This document shows, in pieces, positions 12,001 through 24,502 of a stretch of 64,000 bases of DNA (within the stretch, counting starts at the first letter, position 1; every line of letters starts with the position of its first letter). The stretch is from Straminergon stramineum. Its lineage: Eukaryota; Streptophyta; Bryopsida; Hypnales; Calliergonaceae. The translations under genes were made by a program, and so were the position numbers. Where the stretch lies: positions 27,719,001 to 27,783,000 of the forward strand of contig OY987265.1 in NCBI GenBank assembly GCA_963920665.1, given 5' to 3'. The notes under the pieces are model-generated. The model made no database searches, was not told where the DNA came from, and worked only from the letters and a program-made list of their open reading frames with translations.

Positions 12001-13209
12001 CGAAAACAACGTTGAGACATCCGAGAGGACGTCGAAGACAACACTCTGCGCTCGTGACCAACCTCGAGGGTTGGATTTCCACCATCACCCAGGCGTCCCC
12101 AAAAATCACTGTAAAGCTAGATTTGATGAGGAAAAACACTCGCGGAGACAAGGCAACAAGAAAAATTACACACCTCCCGCCGTGACGCTCGCACCCTTGT
12201 GCTCCTCCAGCGACCTTCACACCTTTGCCACGACCCCACGGTACGCAACCCGCAACCTCGATCACTCCACCACAATGTGGAAACTACGCTGCCTCGCCCA
12301 TCACCCAAGGCTCTTCCAAATTGCAAAGGCTCCTCCGAATTGCAAAGCTAGACAAATTTGAGAACACAGAAGCAACAAGCAAGCACACTGCGAAAAAAGA
12401 GAAAACACTATGGTGTTGCCGAAGATATCTAAAATGAGTATTGTAAAACGCTAATGGATGGGGATGGATGAACGCCAAGCCGCCAAAGGAGATGAACATC
12501 ATAATTACCAATTGCACCCACCTTGATTGATGCCCATCAAGTAAAAAATTCAAATTCCGCCGTCGCGTGGGAGGGACGGACAGCGGCGGAGGTGCAGGCA
12601 GGCTGCTGGAGTGGAAGGGAGCCGGCTGTGGGAGCGACTGGCGCTGCGAGCACCTCGCACCGACGCGAGGCGCTGCGCGCACCAGTGGGACGGCTGCGGG
12701 CGGGAGGGCTGAGCACCGGCGGCCAAGGCACAAGGCCCACCGGGCCTTACTCCCCTAAAAGCATGGATGTCCAAGAACAAGGCCAAGGCGCCAACCCTAA
12801 AACCTCACCTGTCCCTCTCGTGATCCCTATGCATTCTCTCCTTAGGCAATCACTCTCAAACTCTGTCTAAAACCCCAACGCCATAGTGTCCAAACAGTGA
12901 AGGTGTGTGTTAAAGAGAGTTGGTTACCTTCTTCTTCTTCGGAATTCGTTGCAAGGGTGTTGCAATTTCATTGACCAACTCACTTGGATTGTGTAGGCGG
13001 CTACTTCTACGGAGTTTTTGGGTGGATGCACTGGGCGCCTCAACTGCCTCCATTGTTGAGGTGAGTGATGCGGCCACAACCCCCTCCAAAAAGTTCTTGA
13101 AAATGCTGAGACCTACATTATCCCTGTCAAGATCATGATCTCCTTCTGCTAAAGCTCCTTCTCCACTTGGAAACGCAAGACAACTATGCGCACCTGAGTG
13201 AAGTGTCAT
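9038..13209 (-). pseudogene. TNPA-like second gene of the CACTA element (Ptta/En/Spm-type), spliced
   Basis: This is a minus-strand gene reconstructed from about six exons. Approximate exons are 13209-12928 (start MTLHSGAHS, donor GTAACC), about 11555-11330 (NLS-like LKKRRAR, then an acidic EEVEEFDPEDE stretch), 11027-10720 (acidic SSSSSDDD, then a basic VKRTMKK region; donor GTAGGT), about 10546-10276 (LVWEMLRAKRRSAKAQ, QRRAVSKSKNNKE), about 10063-9375 (ATEEEFARREKE, then a long acidic tail), and about 9240-9038 (basic C-terminus ending RKGEASRKK). The fourth exon resembles the conserved W...R...K/R-rich block of plant Ptta/En/Spm transposase proteins. The role inferred for this class is binding of subterminal repeats. 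One in-frame TAG lies at 10035-10033, so this copy is broken. The opposite orientation to the transposase gene is unusual for En/Spm but known in CACTA elements generally. Confidence 0.6.
11560..12920. other. Putative large intron of the TNPA-like gene, with a GC-rich block
   Basis: No exon could be supported between the first exon (ending about 12928) and the exon near 11555. The stretch holds Q/S/T-rich spurious frames, scattered GACATC words, and at about 12540-12745 a sharply GC-rich block (CGGCGG, GCGCTGCG, GGGCGGGAGG words) unlike its AT-rich surroundings. The block has several overlapping open frames, as expected from GC content alone. It could be a captured host fragment; no domain is recognised. 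Confidence 0.4.
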
Positions 13210-13502
13210 GTTGCACACAAAAAATTGCTCTCAATTCCAAAGCTAAAGTTCTGAACAGTCTGCAAAAGATGCGTTAGGGTTCCAGGCGATAGGCAAAAGC
13301 AGGCGTCCACCTTTTTAGGGTTCCGTAGTCACGATTGTTGACTGTCGCTAGAATGAAGATCTGTGGCATCACGATGTTGTATACAACATCATAACGTCCA
13401 TTCCAATGTCTTGTAAGACATCTAAGAGCCTCAGGTGGCACGCCTTTTTAAACCATTTTTGTCAAAATAGATGACAACAACAGTAGTATAATATAATTTA
13501 AA

Positions 13503-13785
13503 AATCTTGGAGGCCTGTCCATGTTTCCATATTTTTTTTTATGAGGATGCTTGGAGGCCTACACATGTTTGCACATTTTTGTGGATTTTATGAGGATGCT
13601 TGGAGGCCTACACATGTTTGCATATTTTTTTTGATTTTATGAGGATGCTTGGAGGCCTACACATGTTTGCACATTTTTGTGGATTTTATGAGGATGCTTG
13701 GAGGCCTACACATGTTTGCACATTTTTGTGGATTTTATGAGGATGCTTGGAGGCCTACACATGTTTGCACATTTGAGTTTTTAAT
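13503..13785 (+). repeat. 49-bp tandem repeat, five full units plus a degenerate one
   Basis: Units start at 13541, 13590, 13639, 13688 and 13737 (exact 49-bp spacing), each beginning ATGAGGATGCTTGGAGGCCT and carrying ACACATGTTTGCACATTTTT. A degenerate unit precedes them from 13503, and single diverged copies recur near 13790 and 14127. It lies in the non-coding spacer between the two divergent CACTA genes, close to the start of the minus-strand gene. Confidence 0.9.
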
Positions 13786-15674
13786 AGGAGGCTTGGAGGC
13801 TTGCAAATTTTTTTCATGAGATTACTTGAAAACAGTAGAGACATTTCAGATGTTACGCATGTTTCCATATTTTTAGTTCAAATGAACATTGTCAATTTGG
13901 GCACTTTCAATCAATCTGAGATGTGTTAGTTCGGACATTTTTGGTCCATTCTTTGTCATTTTAGACATTTGTTTTTGAATGTGGACATAATTAGTGTATG
14001 TGGACCTATGAATTTGGACCCTTTTATCTTCTTTTGTTATTTCCTAAGACGGATTTGGGATACTACAGATGCGCTCATGTTTGTTTTCTTTAGTGGGATG
14101 TATGTTCCTCCTTTTGGGGTTATTGAATGCTTGGAGGCCTACACATGTTTTCATATTTTTTTGGATTTGGGTGCAGAAGATGTCTCCATTTCTTTTCTAA
14201 GTGGGCTTTAAGGGCCTACAAATTTTTTCCTAGAGGGGCATTAGGAAATTGAAAGCATTTACAACGCCGGAGATGCTTCCATATTTTCTATTGAAATAAA
14301 CATGATCAATTTAGACACTCTCTGTCAATTAAGACATGTTACTTACAACCTCTTGGGTCAGTTTAGGGTCATTTTAGACATGTTCCCATCGATGCAGACC
14401 TCATTACTAAATTGTGTCCTAGCAATGTGGACATTGGTCATTGCTATTTTTTTTCCTTAGGGGAATTAAAGATGGTGGTTCTATTTTGTTTTTTCATTCA
14501 TGACTAGAATGAAGACTCTTAAGCTCACCCTTATTTCTTCCATGACATCATCAATTTCCATCAAGAGAAGGGGGTCTATGTTAATTTGCTTGTGCTTTTA
14601 GAATTGAATGACCTTAAGTACATGAAAGTAGTGGACATCCAGAAGTGCTAGGGGATCTATATATCTTATACCCACAAATATGTTAACAGCTATGTTTTTC
14701 GTGCTGCACAAAAATGGAAAATAGTCCCGCAAACTCCGTCTATTCTATAATGCTTCATTGGTCTGCTAAACGACACACATCATGGGACTTTTTAGTTGCC
14801 TCTAGTGAAGAAGAGATCCTTCTCTTCCCTAGACTAGCAATAGCAACAAAAGTTGGCAATCAATATCTGAAGGAATGGGAAGAGAACCACATAGTCAGCA
14901 TGAATTGAAGCTCCAGGTTTCATAGGTGCAAGTCATCATTACATAGAGTAATGTCTAGTCTGACGTTGATGATAGTTTTCAATGTCAAAATTGACTTTTT
15001 CCAGATAATTCCTTGTCGATTTGGACAAACTGTATTAATTTCAGGATGGTTAATAGAATTAGACTTGTCCATTCGGACACTATGTTTTTAAAGTGATATG
15101 ATATGGCATTTATCCCGGATATTTGGTATTTCGTACTGTACAATTCATGACATGTATGTGTGCAATTTCAAATATGATGTACATCTAGTACAGTGTTAGA
15201 GGAGGTAGTCTTTGTATTTGGCTTACAATATAATGAGTGAAATGAATGTGCTTGTTTAGGGTCTTCATTTGGGAAGTAGTAGTATCATGGATGCACATGT
15301 TGGCATGTTTAGAACAAGGATCATGTGTCGAAAAAGAAGTCTACTTTGACTTTCTAGAGTATAGAAAATTGCTTTGGTAGACCACATCCCGTTTGTCCTT
15401 CATGTCTATGAAGATGTTTTTTCCTTGTTTCTGGACATAGTACGTCTTTTACAGTGTCCATGATAGCATTGTGAAGTCAACTATGGCAGGCTTCCGGCAG
15501 CTATGTGTACAGCAGTTTTCCACTTCCAATGTTCAGTTTTGTGATGGTTTTGTGCAAAACCAAAGTCTTAACGTGTTGCATGTGTGTCATTGCATCTTGT
15601 TGCAGTAGGAGGGCTTCTTCAACTTTCTTCCAAGGCTCTTAGCCCTATGTGAAGCTAAAGAAGCATATACAACC
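13786..15674. other. Intergenic spacer between the divergent CACTA genes
   Basis: AT-rich, non-coding. It holds remnants of the 49-bp unit near 14127 and recurring 'agacat', 'ggacat' and 'gtccat' words. No ORF here resembles a known protein. It presumably contains both promoters. Confidence 0.5.
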
Positions 15675-18600
15675 ATGGTGCGTGAAGCCCCGCTACAAGG
15701 GGCCCGAATTAGAATCAACCACGATGGTCGAGTTCTCCGCCACATTCCCGTGTCAGACCTCATCCTTCAAACAGAGTTGAGGGTGGCAATGGAGATGGAT
15801 TTGCAGAATTATCGTTGCCCTTGCCGGACTTGTCATGGAGGGCCACGCCGTGCCATAGACACTATTAGAAAACATCTTTGTGAGAGGGGTCGAGATGACT
15901 TCCTTATGAAGTCGATGGTCGGAGGGGACCCTCCAGATGGTTATCCTCATAATGGCATTTGGGTAGAAGACCAAGCTTATGGTGACGATGTCATTGACAA
16001 TGACGCAGATATTGAAGGCAACAACATTGGCGTTGCAGACAACATCTAAGACAATGAAATGGAGGATCACAATGTTGGCTTCATACCACATGACGAAGAC
16101 AATGCAATGGATGTTGGACATGATGTTGAACGGCAAGTCTTAGAGGCTTTTGATCGTGGTGACACATTGCATGCAGCTACCATGGCGTCTGAGCCCATCC
16201 TTGAGTCCATAGAGGCGGATGAAGAAGATGATAGAGTGGATAATATGGAACGTCTGTACGAGCACGCCACCACCCCAGTGTACTTGGATGCAACTTGTAG
16301 TATTCTCTCAACCACCATCATCATCATGAATATGTGTGCAATCTTTCATGTGAGTAACAAGTTTGCGGATGAATTGTTGTAGTATTTGTCATCGGACTTG
16401 CTACCACAAGGCAATAACATGCCAAGTAGCCATTATGAGGCTAAGAAGATGATGAAGAAGTTGGGCCTAGAGCACAACAACATCCACGCTTGCCCAAGTG
16501 GATGTGTGCTATATGAGGCGGAGCATGCAGAGCTGAGCACTTGTCCTAAGTGCACTAAATCACGATGGTTGGAGGGCTCAAATTCCATACCAGCGAGAGT
16601 AATTCGGCATTTTCCCTTGATTCCAAGGTTGAGACGCATGTTTCGATCTTCAGAGTTGGCCTAGATGTTGACCGGTTGGACGAAGCATGTCAGTGAAGAT
16701 GGCATCATGCGTTCAGTGGTGGATAGCCCCGCTTGGAAGCATGTCAATTCAGACACTATCTTTGCCAACTTTGGTGCTGAAGACAGGAATTTACGTCTGG
16801 CATTGGCATTGGATGGCGTGAACCCTTTCAAATTGAGCAACACCACTTGGTCTACATGGCCCGTGCTCATATTGATTTATAACTTTGAGCCATGGTTTGT
16901 AACTAAGAAGTTCTTTATTTCATTAAGCATTCTCATTTCAGGGAAACATTCCCCAACTTCGAAGAACTTGGATGTGTTTTTGCGACCACTACTTCGGGAG
17001 CTACATGCCCTTTGGCAAGGGGTTGCAGCGCAAGATTTCTCTAAACCTGTAGGTTCAAGGCAGTTCATCATGTGGGGGTTGTTGTTGTGGACTATATCTG
17101 ATTTTCCAACGTACGGCCTCATCTCCGGTCTTTGTTGCAAGGGTTATAGAGGATGTCTAGATTGTGGACCTCAGACAGATTCTAGAATGGCGCGGACGGG
17201 TGATGTCCGCGCAGATCGAAGTGTAAGAGGGTCCAAGATTGTTTATGGTGGCATACGCAGGTATTTACGTCGTAATCATCCATACCGTCGGAATCTTCGA
17301 TTCAATGGTTGTACAGAGCATCGTGGTAGACCAGCTCGAATGACCGGTTCAGACGTCGTCCGATATGCTGCATTGCGGCAATCATATCTAGATTTGGGTG
17401 GGAAAGAAGATGGACCAGACGACCCGGTTCGTTTTACTGGGGTGAAAAGGCTTTCTGCTTTATACGAACTTGACTACTTTCAGGTGAGCATTTTATAGCT
17501 TCTATAACTTAGGTTGTACGGTGACGCACTTGTGATGTAAATTCCGATGTTGTAGACGCCGTAGGTGTGCACAGTTGTACTCTGTGTCTAACAATGAAGA
17601 TGTCCACTTCTGCAGCATCTTTTGGAACAACACATTTTGGACGTCATGCACTGTGAGAAGAATTTGTGCGAGAATATAGTGAAGACGCTTCTTGCTATGA
17701 ACGACAGCCCTGGAAGTCGAGTTGATGCACAAGAGTTGGGGATTCGCGAAGAAATTTGGCTACAAGATCCACGTCGTTGACAAGATGATTTTTACATGCC
17801 CCATGTGCCTTACATCATGACCCCAGAAGAGCGAACGGAATTCATGGACATTATATGCAAAATTCGCACCCCAACAAACTACATGGGGTCCATTCACAAA
17901 CGATTCCAAGATGGAAGACTTCAGTACATGAAGACACATGACTACCACGTGCTTATGCAACAAGTGAGCCACACAATCCCATGGTAGTTGTTATAAGTGA
18001 ATGCTGTCTACACAACCCACCAATGCAAACGTCTAGAAAATCCACTAGTGGGCTCATGATGAGCATGCTTTGTCCATGATACTGTTGTAGTAGACACTGT
18101 GCTGGAAGCGTTGTTGTCTATTACAACACTCAACTGGATAGACTGTGTCTGACTACACTAGTTGAATAGACATAGAGCTTGTCCATTTCAGTGAAAACTT
18201 TCTTGTTAGACATCTATGGTTGAAGTGGAAGCCTTCAATTAGCTGATGTAGGTCACATAATAGGCCACATGTCTTTAATGAAGTAATTTATGTTGCATGC
18301 AGATTTTACCGGTGGCAGTCCGAAACATCTTGGACGAGAACGTGAGACTAGCTATTATAAAAATTAGCAGAGTCTTCCAATGATTATGTGAAAAAGAAAT
18401 CAGAGAGGCAGACAAAGATGACGTCATGGATGATGTGATCATGGCAATATGCTTGTTGGAAAAGGAGTTTCCAACAACTTTTTTGAACATCATGACACAT
18501 CTTCCAGTACACCTTGTGCAACAATTATTTGTATGTGGACCAGTGCATTGCAGATGGATGTATCCTATAGAACGGTACATGAAGACACTCAAAGATTATG

Positions 18601-19991
18601 TCCGCACGTATGCCCGACCAGAAGGCAGCATAGCAGAAGGATATCACAATGAAGACACTCTTGGCTTTTGCACGGAGTACATGAAAGATTTTCGAGGAAC
18701 GCAGCACCGGGTATGGGACGCAGAAGAAGACCCCATCATGAATGATGAGGTCATACGGAGCAAGGCACCAAAGAAGCGCCCCATGTCAAATGAATTACGT
18801 TTGTTGGTACATGCATTTGTCATTGACAACGCCGCGTGCTTGGAGTCTTGGCACGAGTAAGTTGAACAAAGTCAATCATGATGTTCTTGTGTCAATTGTG
18901 ATGTTGTCTCTGTCCTATCCATGTGTTTGACAAGATACTTAGCATTGTCGAGGAATGTCTAATGTCTGAATGCTTTTAGGGCATCCTAGATTCCTTTCAT
19001 CATTGTCTTGCATATTAGTAATTGGAATTTATTACCAATGCTCTTGGATACGGCGTTAGTTTCAATGCGGGTGTTTCTCACTAAACATATGCCAACTTTT
19101 TGCACTTCATATTGGAGATCTTTTTAAAATATGTAGAGGGTTGATTCCATGAATAGGGAGTACATTGAGGCAAGGAGTCAAAGATGGGAGCAGCGCGAAG
19201 AGTTTCGTCGGCGTTCAAGGCGTTCACATCCTCGGAGAACTGTCCAGTATCCTCAAGAATTAAGTGACTTCCCCCCTTTCACGCAGTGGTTGACATCTAC
19301 CATGAAAGAAGCAGAGCGTTCTGGATGTCATGTTCAGCAAGATGTGTTGCAGTACTCGCAACCCCCTCAACGAAATGCAACATCACATCGTCAAATGTAT
19401 TGTCATGGTATGCATCTGCGCGTCCGTAGTGCGGAAGGTGGTCTTGTTACACAAGATTCATGTGTTGTCGCATCTTTTCGCCGGCAATGTCATTGGGGTC
19501 TTTTGAACGGGAGGCCTTGTGAAGTTTCACAGGAGTATGTAGGATACATTGAGGAAATATTGGTTTTAGATTACCGAAATCATTGTGTTACCATCCTGCT
19601 TTGCGATTGGGTGCGTGGGGCTCGAGACGCTCGTTTTCCAAGTATTGAACGGGACCGGTACAGCTTTAGTGTGGCAAACTTCAATAACATGGACAGGCAG
19701 GTCGATGCTGATTCATTTGCCTTTCCACTTCATTGCCAACAAGTGTTTTTCTTAGATGATCGGCATCGACGAGGGTGGAAAGTAGTGTGCCGAACTATTG
19801 TTAGAGGAAGACGTGGAGCAATCCACTTTGATGAAGACACTCCAGACATTCTGCAATTGCGAAACAATGGTGACTTTGCTGGCTTGCAGCCAGTGGCAGC
19901 TGAATCAGACCCTATTAGACATCCCATGGATGTCGAAGAAGACGTTAGAGACATCCTTGGAAACAATGTTGTGTCCGACGATGAAGCTTGA
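15675..19991 (+). pseudogene. CACTA transposase TNP2/TNPD (Transposase_21 with DUF4218 and DUF4216), spliced and inactivated
   Basis: One gene of four exons. Exon 1 (15675-17482, donor GTGAGC after YFQ) is a single reading frame. It has an N-terminal CPC..C zinc-binding motif (YRCPCRTCHGG, transposase-associated domain), the HACPSGCVLYEAEH/CPKCTKSRW knuckle, and the TNP2 core (LALALDGVNPF, WPVLILIYNFEPW, LDVFLRPLLREL, LLWTISDFPTYG). Exon 2 (about 17612-17961) carries LDVMHCEKNLCENI and SHDCHVLLQ-like YHVLMQQ. Exon 3 (18302-18857) is DUF4218 (CGPVHCRWMYPIERYMKTLK, ARPEGSIAEGY). Exon 4 (about 19140-19991) is DUF4216 (CDWVRGARDARF, VANFNN, CQQVFFLDD, GWKVV). Family members cut and paste CACTA elements. 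In-frame stops at 16047 (TAA), 16380 (TAG), 16662 (TAG), 17778 (TGA) and 18381 (TGA) disable it. Each is one C-to-T change from a plausible Q, W or R codon. Confidence 0.9.
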
Positions 19992-20700
19992 TTGACATTG
20001 TCCCTGGTACACGTAGCATGGGGTCGTCTAACACATAGACGTCTACGCAGACATCATGAGAATACCGTAGACGATATGTATGTCTTACTACATATTTTAG
20101 TGCATGTTTCAATGCTCCCAAAACATTCATATGACATTGCCAATTTGCATTGAAGGTGCCTCATGTGAACCCTCTACGCAATGCACGTCTTTGTAGTTTC
20201 CCACATCATCATGCTCCTCCATGCCACTTGTTCTTATAACTTTTGTATTAGACTATTAAGAGCACTCATGAACCTTTCCCTATGGAAATTTATAGTTGGA
20301 AATCATCTTCCATGGTGAACACCCTAAACATCATAGTAAAGTTTCATGCTTTAGACACTGCATAAGCTAAATTCTTGTAAATTCAATGCATGTCATCTCA
20401 GACAAACATACCTTATGTTGAAGTGCACATGTGCAAGACAATGAAGACTGCCATGCCCCATTGAATGTCTTAGGGAATGTTCGTATTGCCTTATCCTAAT
20501 CTCATCATCGACATCCTCTTGTCTCATGTGCCTCAATGTAAATACCCGAATATTAATAGGAAGATCACCCTCAATACCAATAGGTCCTCTAAGACATCAT
20601 TTACAACATTAAACGTCTATGTGGATGTCTTTTGGGACGTCTTGAAGTTGCTCATGGCATTCCAGAGAAGGCCATCAGAATGGTTGAACTAAGAATTTGT
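19992..20700. other. Right subterminal non-coding region of the CACTA element
   Basis: Downstream of the transposase stop, with dense TAGACGTCTACGCAGACATC-type words in both orientations. Coding potential is not evident. Confidence 0.5.
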
Positions 20701-20805
20701 TGACGTGGCAGTGTCTACCAAGTCAGCATATTGTTTGCCACGTCAGCATATTATTTGCCACGTCATCTTTGGACCACGTCATCTACCACGTCATCTACCA
20801 CGTCA
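20701..20805 (-). repeat. Cluster of TGACGTGG / CCACGTCA octamers, right subterminal region
   Basis: TGACGTGG is at 20701-20708. CCACGTCA is at 20738-20745, 20758-20765, 20774-20781, 20786-20793 and 20798-20805, giving six exact octamers in 105 bp. Orientation is mostly opposite to the two at the left end, as expected for inverted subterminal binding sites. Confidence 0.75.
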
Positions 20806-21179
20806 TCACTTTTTAACATACCCTACCCAAAAAATGCTGCCCAACTCTTTTTTTCAAGCGGGCAGCGTTGTTATTTAAAAATATAATAATATAAATGAAA
20901 ATGACCCACGGTCAAAGTGGGTCCCCACTGCTGACGTGTCAAATATTGTTTTTTCAGACAACCATTCGAACATGATGATGTCAGGCACCATCTCAACATC
21001 AAAGTGGATGCAAATAGCACCACCATGTTTTTTCACGCGAATTTCCCTTTTTCATCTCCAACATCCACTTCAACTCCTAGTAGACGTAGAGATGTACAAG
21101 AAGACATGTCGACACCAAGTTGGACATAAAGTGTCCAGGCCTTAGACAGGAGCATGTCAACGCCCGACACCAAAAAAAA

Positions 21180-21196
21180 CATAATTTCTTCCTGTG
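21180..21196 (-). repeat. CACTA right terminal inverted repeat
   Basis: On the minus strand this reads CACAGGAAGAAATTATG, matching the left end at 13 of 17 positions or better when one gap is allowed. The normally invariant CACTA reads CACAG, so this end is mutated or the true end is a few bases away. Confidence 0.6.
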
Positions 21197-22768
21197 TATT
21201 GGGGTTCAAGGGTTCAACAGTCGCAACGAAGGGGAAAGGGGAAGAAAAAAAGACAACAAGCCAGGGGTGAAGGAAGGAGAGAAGACACCAACCAGGGGGC
21301 TCCATTACTCTAGCATAACCCTTGGGGTGGGGAGTCCCACGCCCTGTCTTCCAGAAAAATTGACGAGGCACTCAAAGTAAGCAAAAAAAAAAAGAGTGGA
21401 GATGGCAGGAGGCCAGAAGAATAAAAAGAAATGACAAGAGGGAGAGAACTTAAAGGAAGAAGGCGAAGGTAGATAGGATAAGGTGAAATCCTCAAGGCTT
21501 ACTTAAGTTCTTAGATTAGAAGTAGGTAATCACCAAAAGATTAAGTGTATAACATAAGTATATGACGTAAGACGTAGGACGTAAGAAATAACTCAACTTT
21601 GGAGGATGGTATGACACATCCTTACAGTTAGTTTAGTAGGTGGGAGGAAGGGTAGTTGGGCCGTCTTAGAGTGTGGGAGGAAAAAAAAGAAGAGAGTAGG
21701 AAAGAAAAGAGGAGAGAAGGAAAGAAAAGAGGAGAAGAGGAAAGAAAAGAAGGGAGGAGGAAAGAATTAGGATAAATCCACAGTTAAACCTTTGTACCAA
21801 TTTATCTGATGATGAAGACCGTGGTTCGTTGTCTCACGGCACGGGAGTTCATGGCGGAGTAGGTGGAGCTTCCAATGGGCACGATCAACCACTCTAGTTT
21901 TGAGGTGTGAGTTAACCCTTTCCAGCCTTTCCCTAGGTCCCTAATTAGAAGCTAGTAGCTTGGGCCGAGGCCTACCCCTAGGTTAAACCCTTAGGACTAT
22001 AGGTCAGGTAATTTTCAGGGACATCATCTTAAAGAAGGAGGCTGTGTCTTTTTGAAACCCTAAGGTACGCCCAAATTGGGTCAAAATTGAGAGAGTTATT
22101 GCTAGATGAAGTCTAGGGTCAAATTGGATGAAGAATAGCTAAACGCTGAATTTGACAAGAGAACTAAATAGGTCAGGAGGAGGCTACCAATTAGGGCCTA
22201 GCGCCGAAAAGAAAAGTTAATTCCGAATTATAGGTTAGGAGAAATTAGCGGATGAAGTTTAGGTAAGGCTTGGATGAAAATTTCGTAGGAATACCCGATC
22301 AAGTCCCAACTCCAGTTCTAGGTAGGAGCAATTCTTGTGACCCATCCCTAGAAATTTCGGATCTTTCTGAATTGGGGAGCTAGGTGCAATCGATGGATGA
22401 AGTTTGAGGAACCGAGTAGCGGTCAAACTTCATCCGCCGATAACTTTGGCTAGGAAGGTTGGATAGGATTGCGTTTTATATTTTTAGAAATAGCACAAGA
22501 TGAACTAGAGGTTTCTTAGGTTTGTTCTACCTTGGCGTAGGTTCCATCTAGATCATACAATAGACCATCCATTCAGTTGGCCACAACACTAGAAGTAGTT
22601 TGACTGAATCTTGCAATTTGGGGTCACTTAGGCACTTAGTAAAAAGATACATTTTTTGGAAGGCACAATGGACCACACTTAGACACCTAAAGGTAGGAGT
22701 CACTTAGCCGAAACCTAGAACCTGGTTGTATTCGCGAATTATCAAGGGTGGGTAATTTAGCACTCACA
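21197..22768 (+). mobile_element. LTR copy 3, 3' half, part 2 (right of CACTA insertion)
   Basis: It aligns collinearly with about 1230-2652 of LTR copy 1, including 'cttacttaag', 'ggatggtatgacacatcctt', 'tttttagaaat(a/g)gcacaagatg' and the terminal 'gggtgggtaattt', ending CTCACA at 22768. It is clearly more diverged than copies 1 and 2 are from each other. An expanded AG-rich tract (about 21676-21765, GGAAAGAAAAGAGGAG units) is private to this copy. Confidence 0.8.
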
Positions 22769-23689
22769 CTTGTCTTTTCATGTAAATATACTCCCAATAA
22801 GTGTCTTTTCAAGCCATGTGACATAGTTACCAAATATGGTATACACTTTGTATTGTGTATTATGTATGACATATTATGTATTGTATACGTTACACTATGG
22901 GAGGCCTATTCTATATAGTGTATTATGTAAGGCATATGTCTAAGTTGACATCATAAAGTGCTTAGATGTCTAAGCTGACGTTGTCACGAAGAAAAATGTT
23001 CTCATGTATAGAAATCTTATTGAATATAGTGTTTGTTTGAGTTTTAATGAATAACCTTTCATGGGAAGGAGTTAGAGGGAGAAAATGGTGGGGCATGGTG
23101 AAAACCACGATTTATTTCAATGCCAAAGATTCTTGGAGCTTATTACTAAATCTTGGTGTACCGCATTTTGTCACTAGTTGAGGGGAGAGTAGGTGGTCAA
23201 TAGGCTATTTATTTCTTGCTCTCACTATCAAGTGCTAAGTCATGAATGGCCTATGGCACACAACTAGTTTGGTAGGATTTGAACCTAGATTGATAAGACA
23301 ACCTTCAATTGACTTTGACAATCAACCAAGTCTGCAGGATTTTATGATTAGTCGTGAATGGTTACAAACTTTATACCTCTAATTGTACTTGTAGGACCCT
23401 ATCTTGAAAAGATTTCTAACTTTTACTTACTAAGAAAGGTTAGAATAAAATTTTTTTGACTTTGTTGTAGGACAAGAAAGGTAGACATTGATTTAACTTT
23501 TTTTTTATCTTGTTTGGTTGACTTGTAGCCCATATGGGAAGTTAAATTGGAGTTATGAAGTGTAAATGGATTAACAAATGGGTAGGAGGTTGCCATGATG
23601 CTTAGATGGGGATTGAGTTATCTACTTAGAAGTAACCATAAGGGGGGGGGCCTTCCCTTCTCATAATGTTTTTAGAGTTGTAGTGTTTT
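22769..23689. other. AT-rich sequence without recognised features
   Basis: Contains TGTATTATGTA-type words at 22850-22930 and nothing that reads as a gene. One frame opposite (22687-22872) has no domain and overlaps the LTR end. Confidence 0.5.
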
Positions 23690-24400
23690 TGCTATAAGTT
23701 TAAAGAAAGATTGAAAACAATGTATAGACAATTTGATATTGAAATTTTAGGAAAAGGTTCTTCTTGTTATTGTGAGTCTAAAAAGATATCAATTGCACCA
23801 TTTAGACTATATATGAGAAAGTTATGCCTTGTAGAGTAAAAGGAGGTTAGTTGTCATAGGTTTTTTGAATTAGAAGTTTTGAATGCCTATCATGGTTTGG
23901 TTAGAAAGTGGATGGTTTTGAAATTTTCCATGGTTAGGTATCAAGTTTTTATCTTTCTAGAAAGTTATAGCATGCTCAATTTGGATCTAGATTCTAGAGA
24001 AAGGGAGTTTTGAGCTTGAACGGATGGTAGATTAGAGCTATTGCTAGGAATTTGTTTCTTAACTTCATAGCATCATGAAAGGTGGAGTATTTTGAAATTC
24101 AAGTTGAATTTTGGAAGTGTTATATATGATTTTTTGGATTTTCTGAAAGTTATTACTCAAAGAATTTGGAACTTTTATGAGAAAGATATGCCCTTCAAAT
24201 CAAATATGTAGTGAGTTGCTACTAAATCTGGAGGAAACTTTGATAGTTCATAGAAATTGGACAATATAATATTTTGGATTGAAATTTTGAGGGATAATAG
24301 AAGCTTATATAAGCTTTTCAAAAAGCTCTCACTCTTCATTTGGGGTTTTGATGCAGTTGTGGCACCCATTTGAGTATTGACTATATTCACAAGGGATTGT
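23690..24400 (-). repeat. Degenerate ~180-bp tandem repeat, about four units, minus orientation
   Basis: On the minus strand, landmarks of the type 'CCAAATGAAGAG' and 'TTCCAAATTCTTTGAG' recur at about 24345, 24165, 23980 and 23800 (spacing about 180), each followed by an A/T-rich stretch, a 'caaaatttcaa' box and a 'gatcaaagttt/ctctcc' box. The same unit occurs in plus orientation at 34480-35110. Confidence 0.65.
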
Positions 24401-24476
24401 ATGGGCATTTGCAATGGATTTTGGTTTATTTTTCTTTATATATGGTATATGTTTATAAATACACTATGAGATACAT

Positions 24477-24502
24477 ATTATATATATATATATATATATA
24501 TA
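24477..24502. repeat. (TA)n microsatellite
   Basis: Uninterrupted TA dinucleotides spanning about 26 bases, just outside the solo LTR. Confidence 0.9.

Larger units (their letters stand above)
7440..21196. mobile_element. CACTA (En/Spm) DNA transposon, about 13.8 kb, nested in an LTR
   Basis: The left end is CACTAGAAGAAAACATG. The right end, read inward on the minus strand, is CACAGGAAGAAATTATG, an imperfect terminal inverted repeat with the GAAGAAA core kept. TATT lies directly outside both ends (7436-7439 and 21197-21200). CACTA elements normally make 3-bp duplications, so ATT/TAT with slippage, or chance, must be allowed. Inside are a minus-strand TNPA-like gene (9038-13209) and a plus-strand TNP2/TNPD gene (15675-19991), plus many AGACATC/GATGTCT and TGACGTGG motifs towards both ends. 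Both genes carry premature stops, so the copy is not autonomous. It splits an LTR that resumes at 21197. Confidence 0.85.

Noticed and set aside
12284..12786. Several overlapping ORFs on both strands (up to 149 codons)
   Set aside because: They arise in a GC-rich block with few stop codons in any frame. No domain and no conservation evidence.
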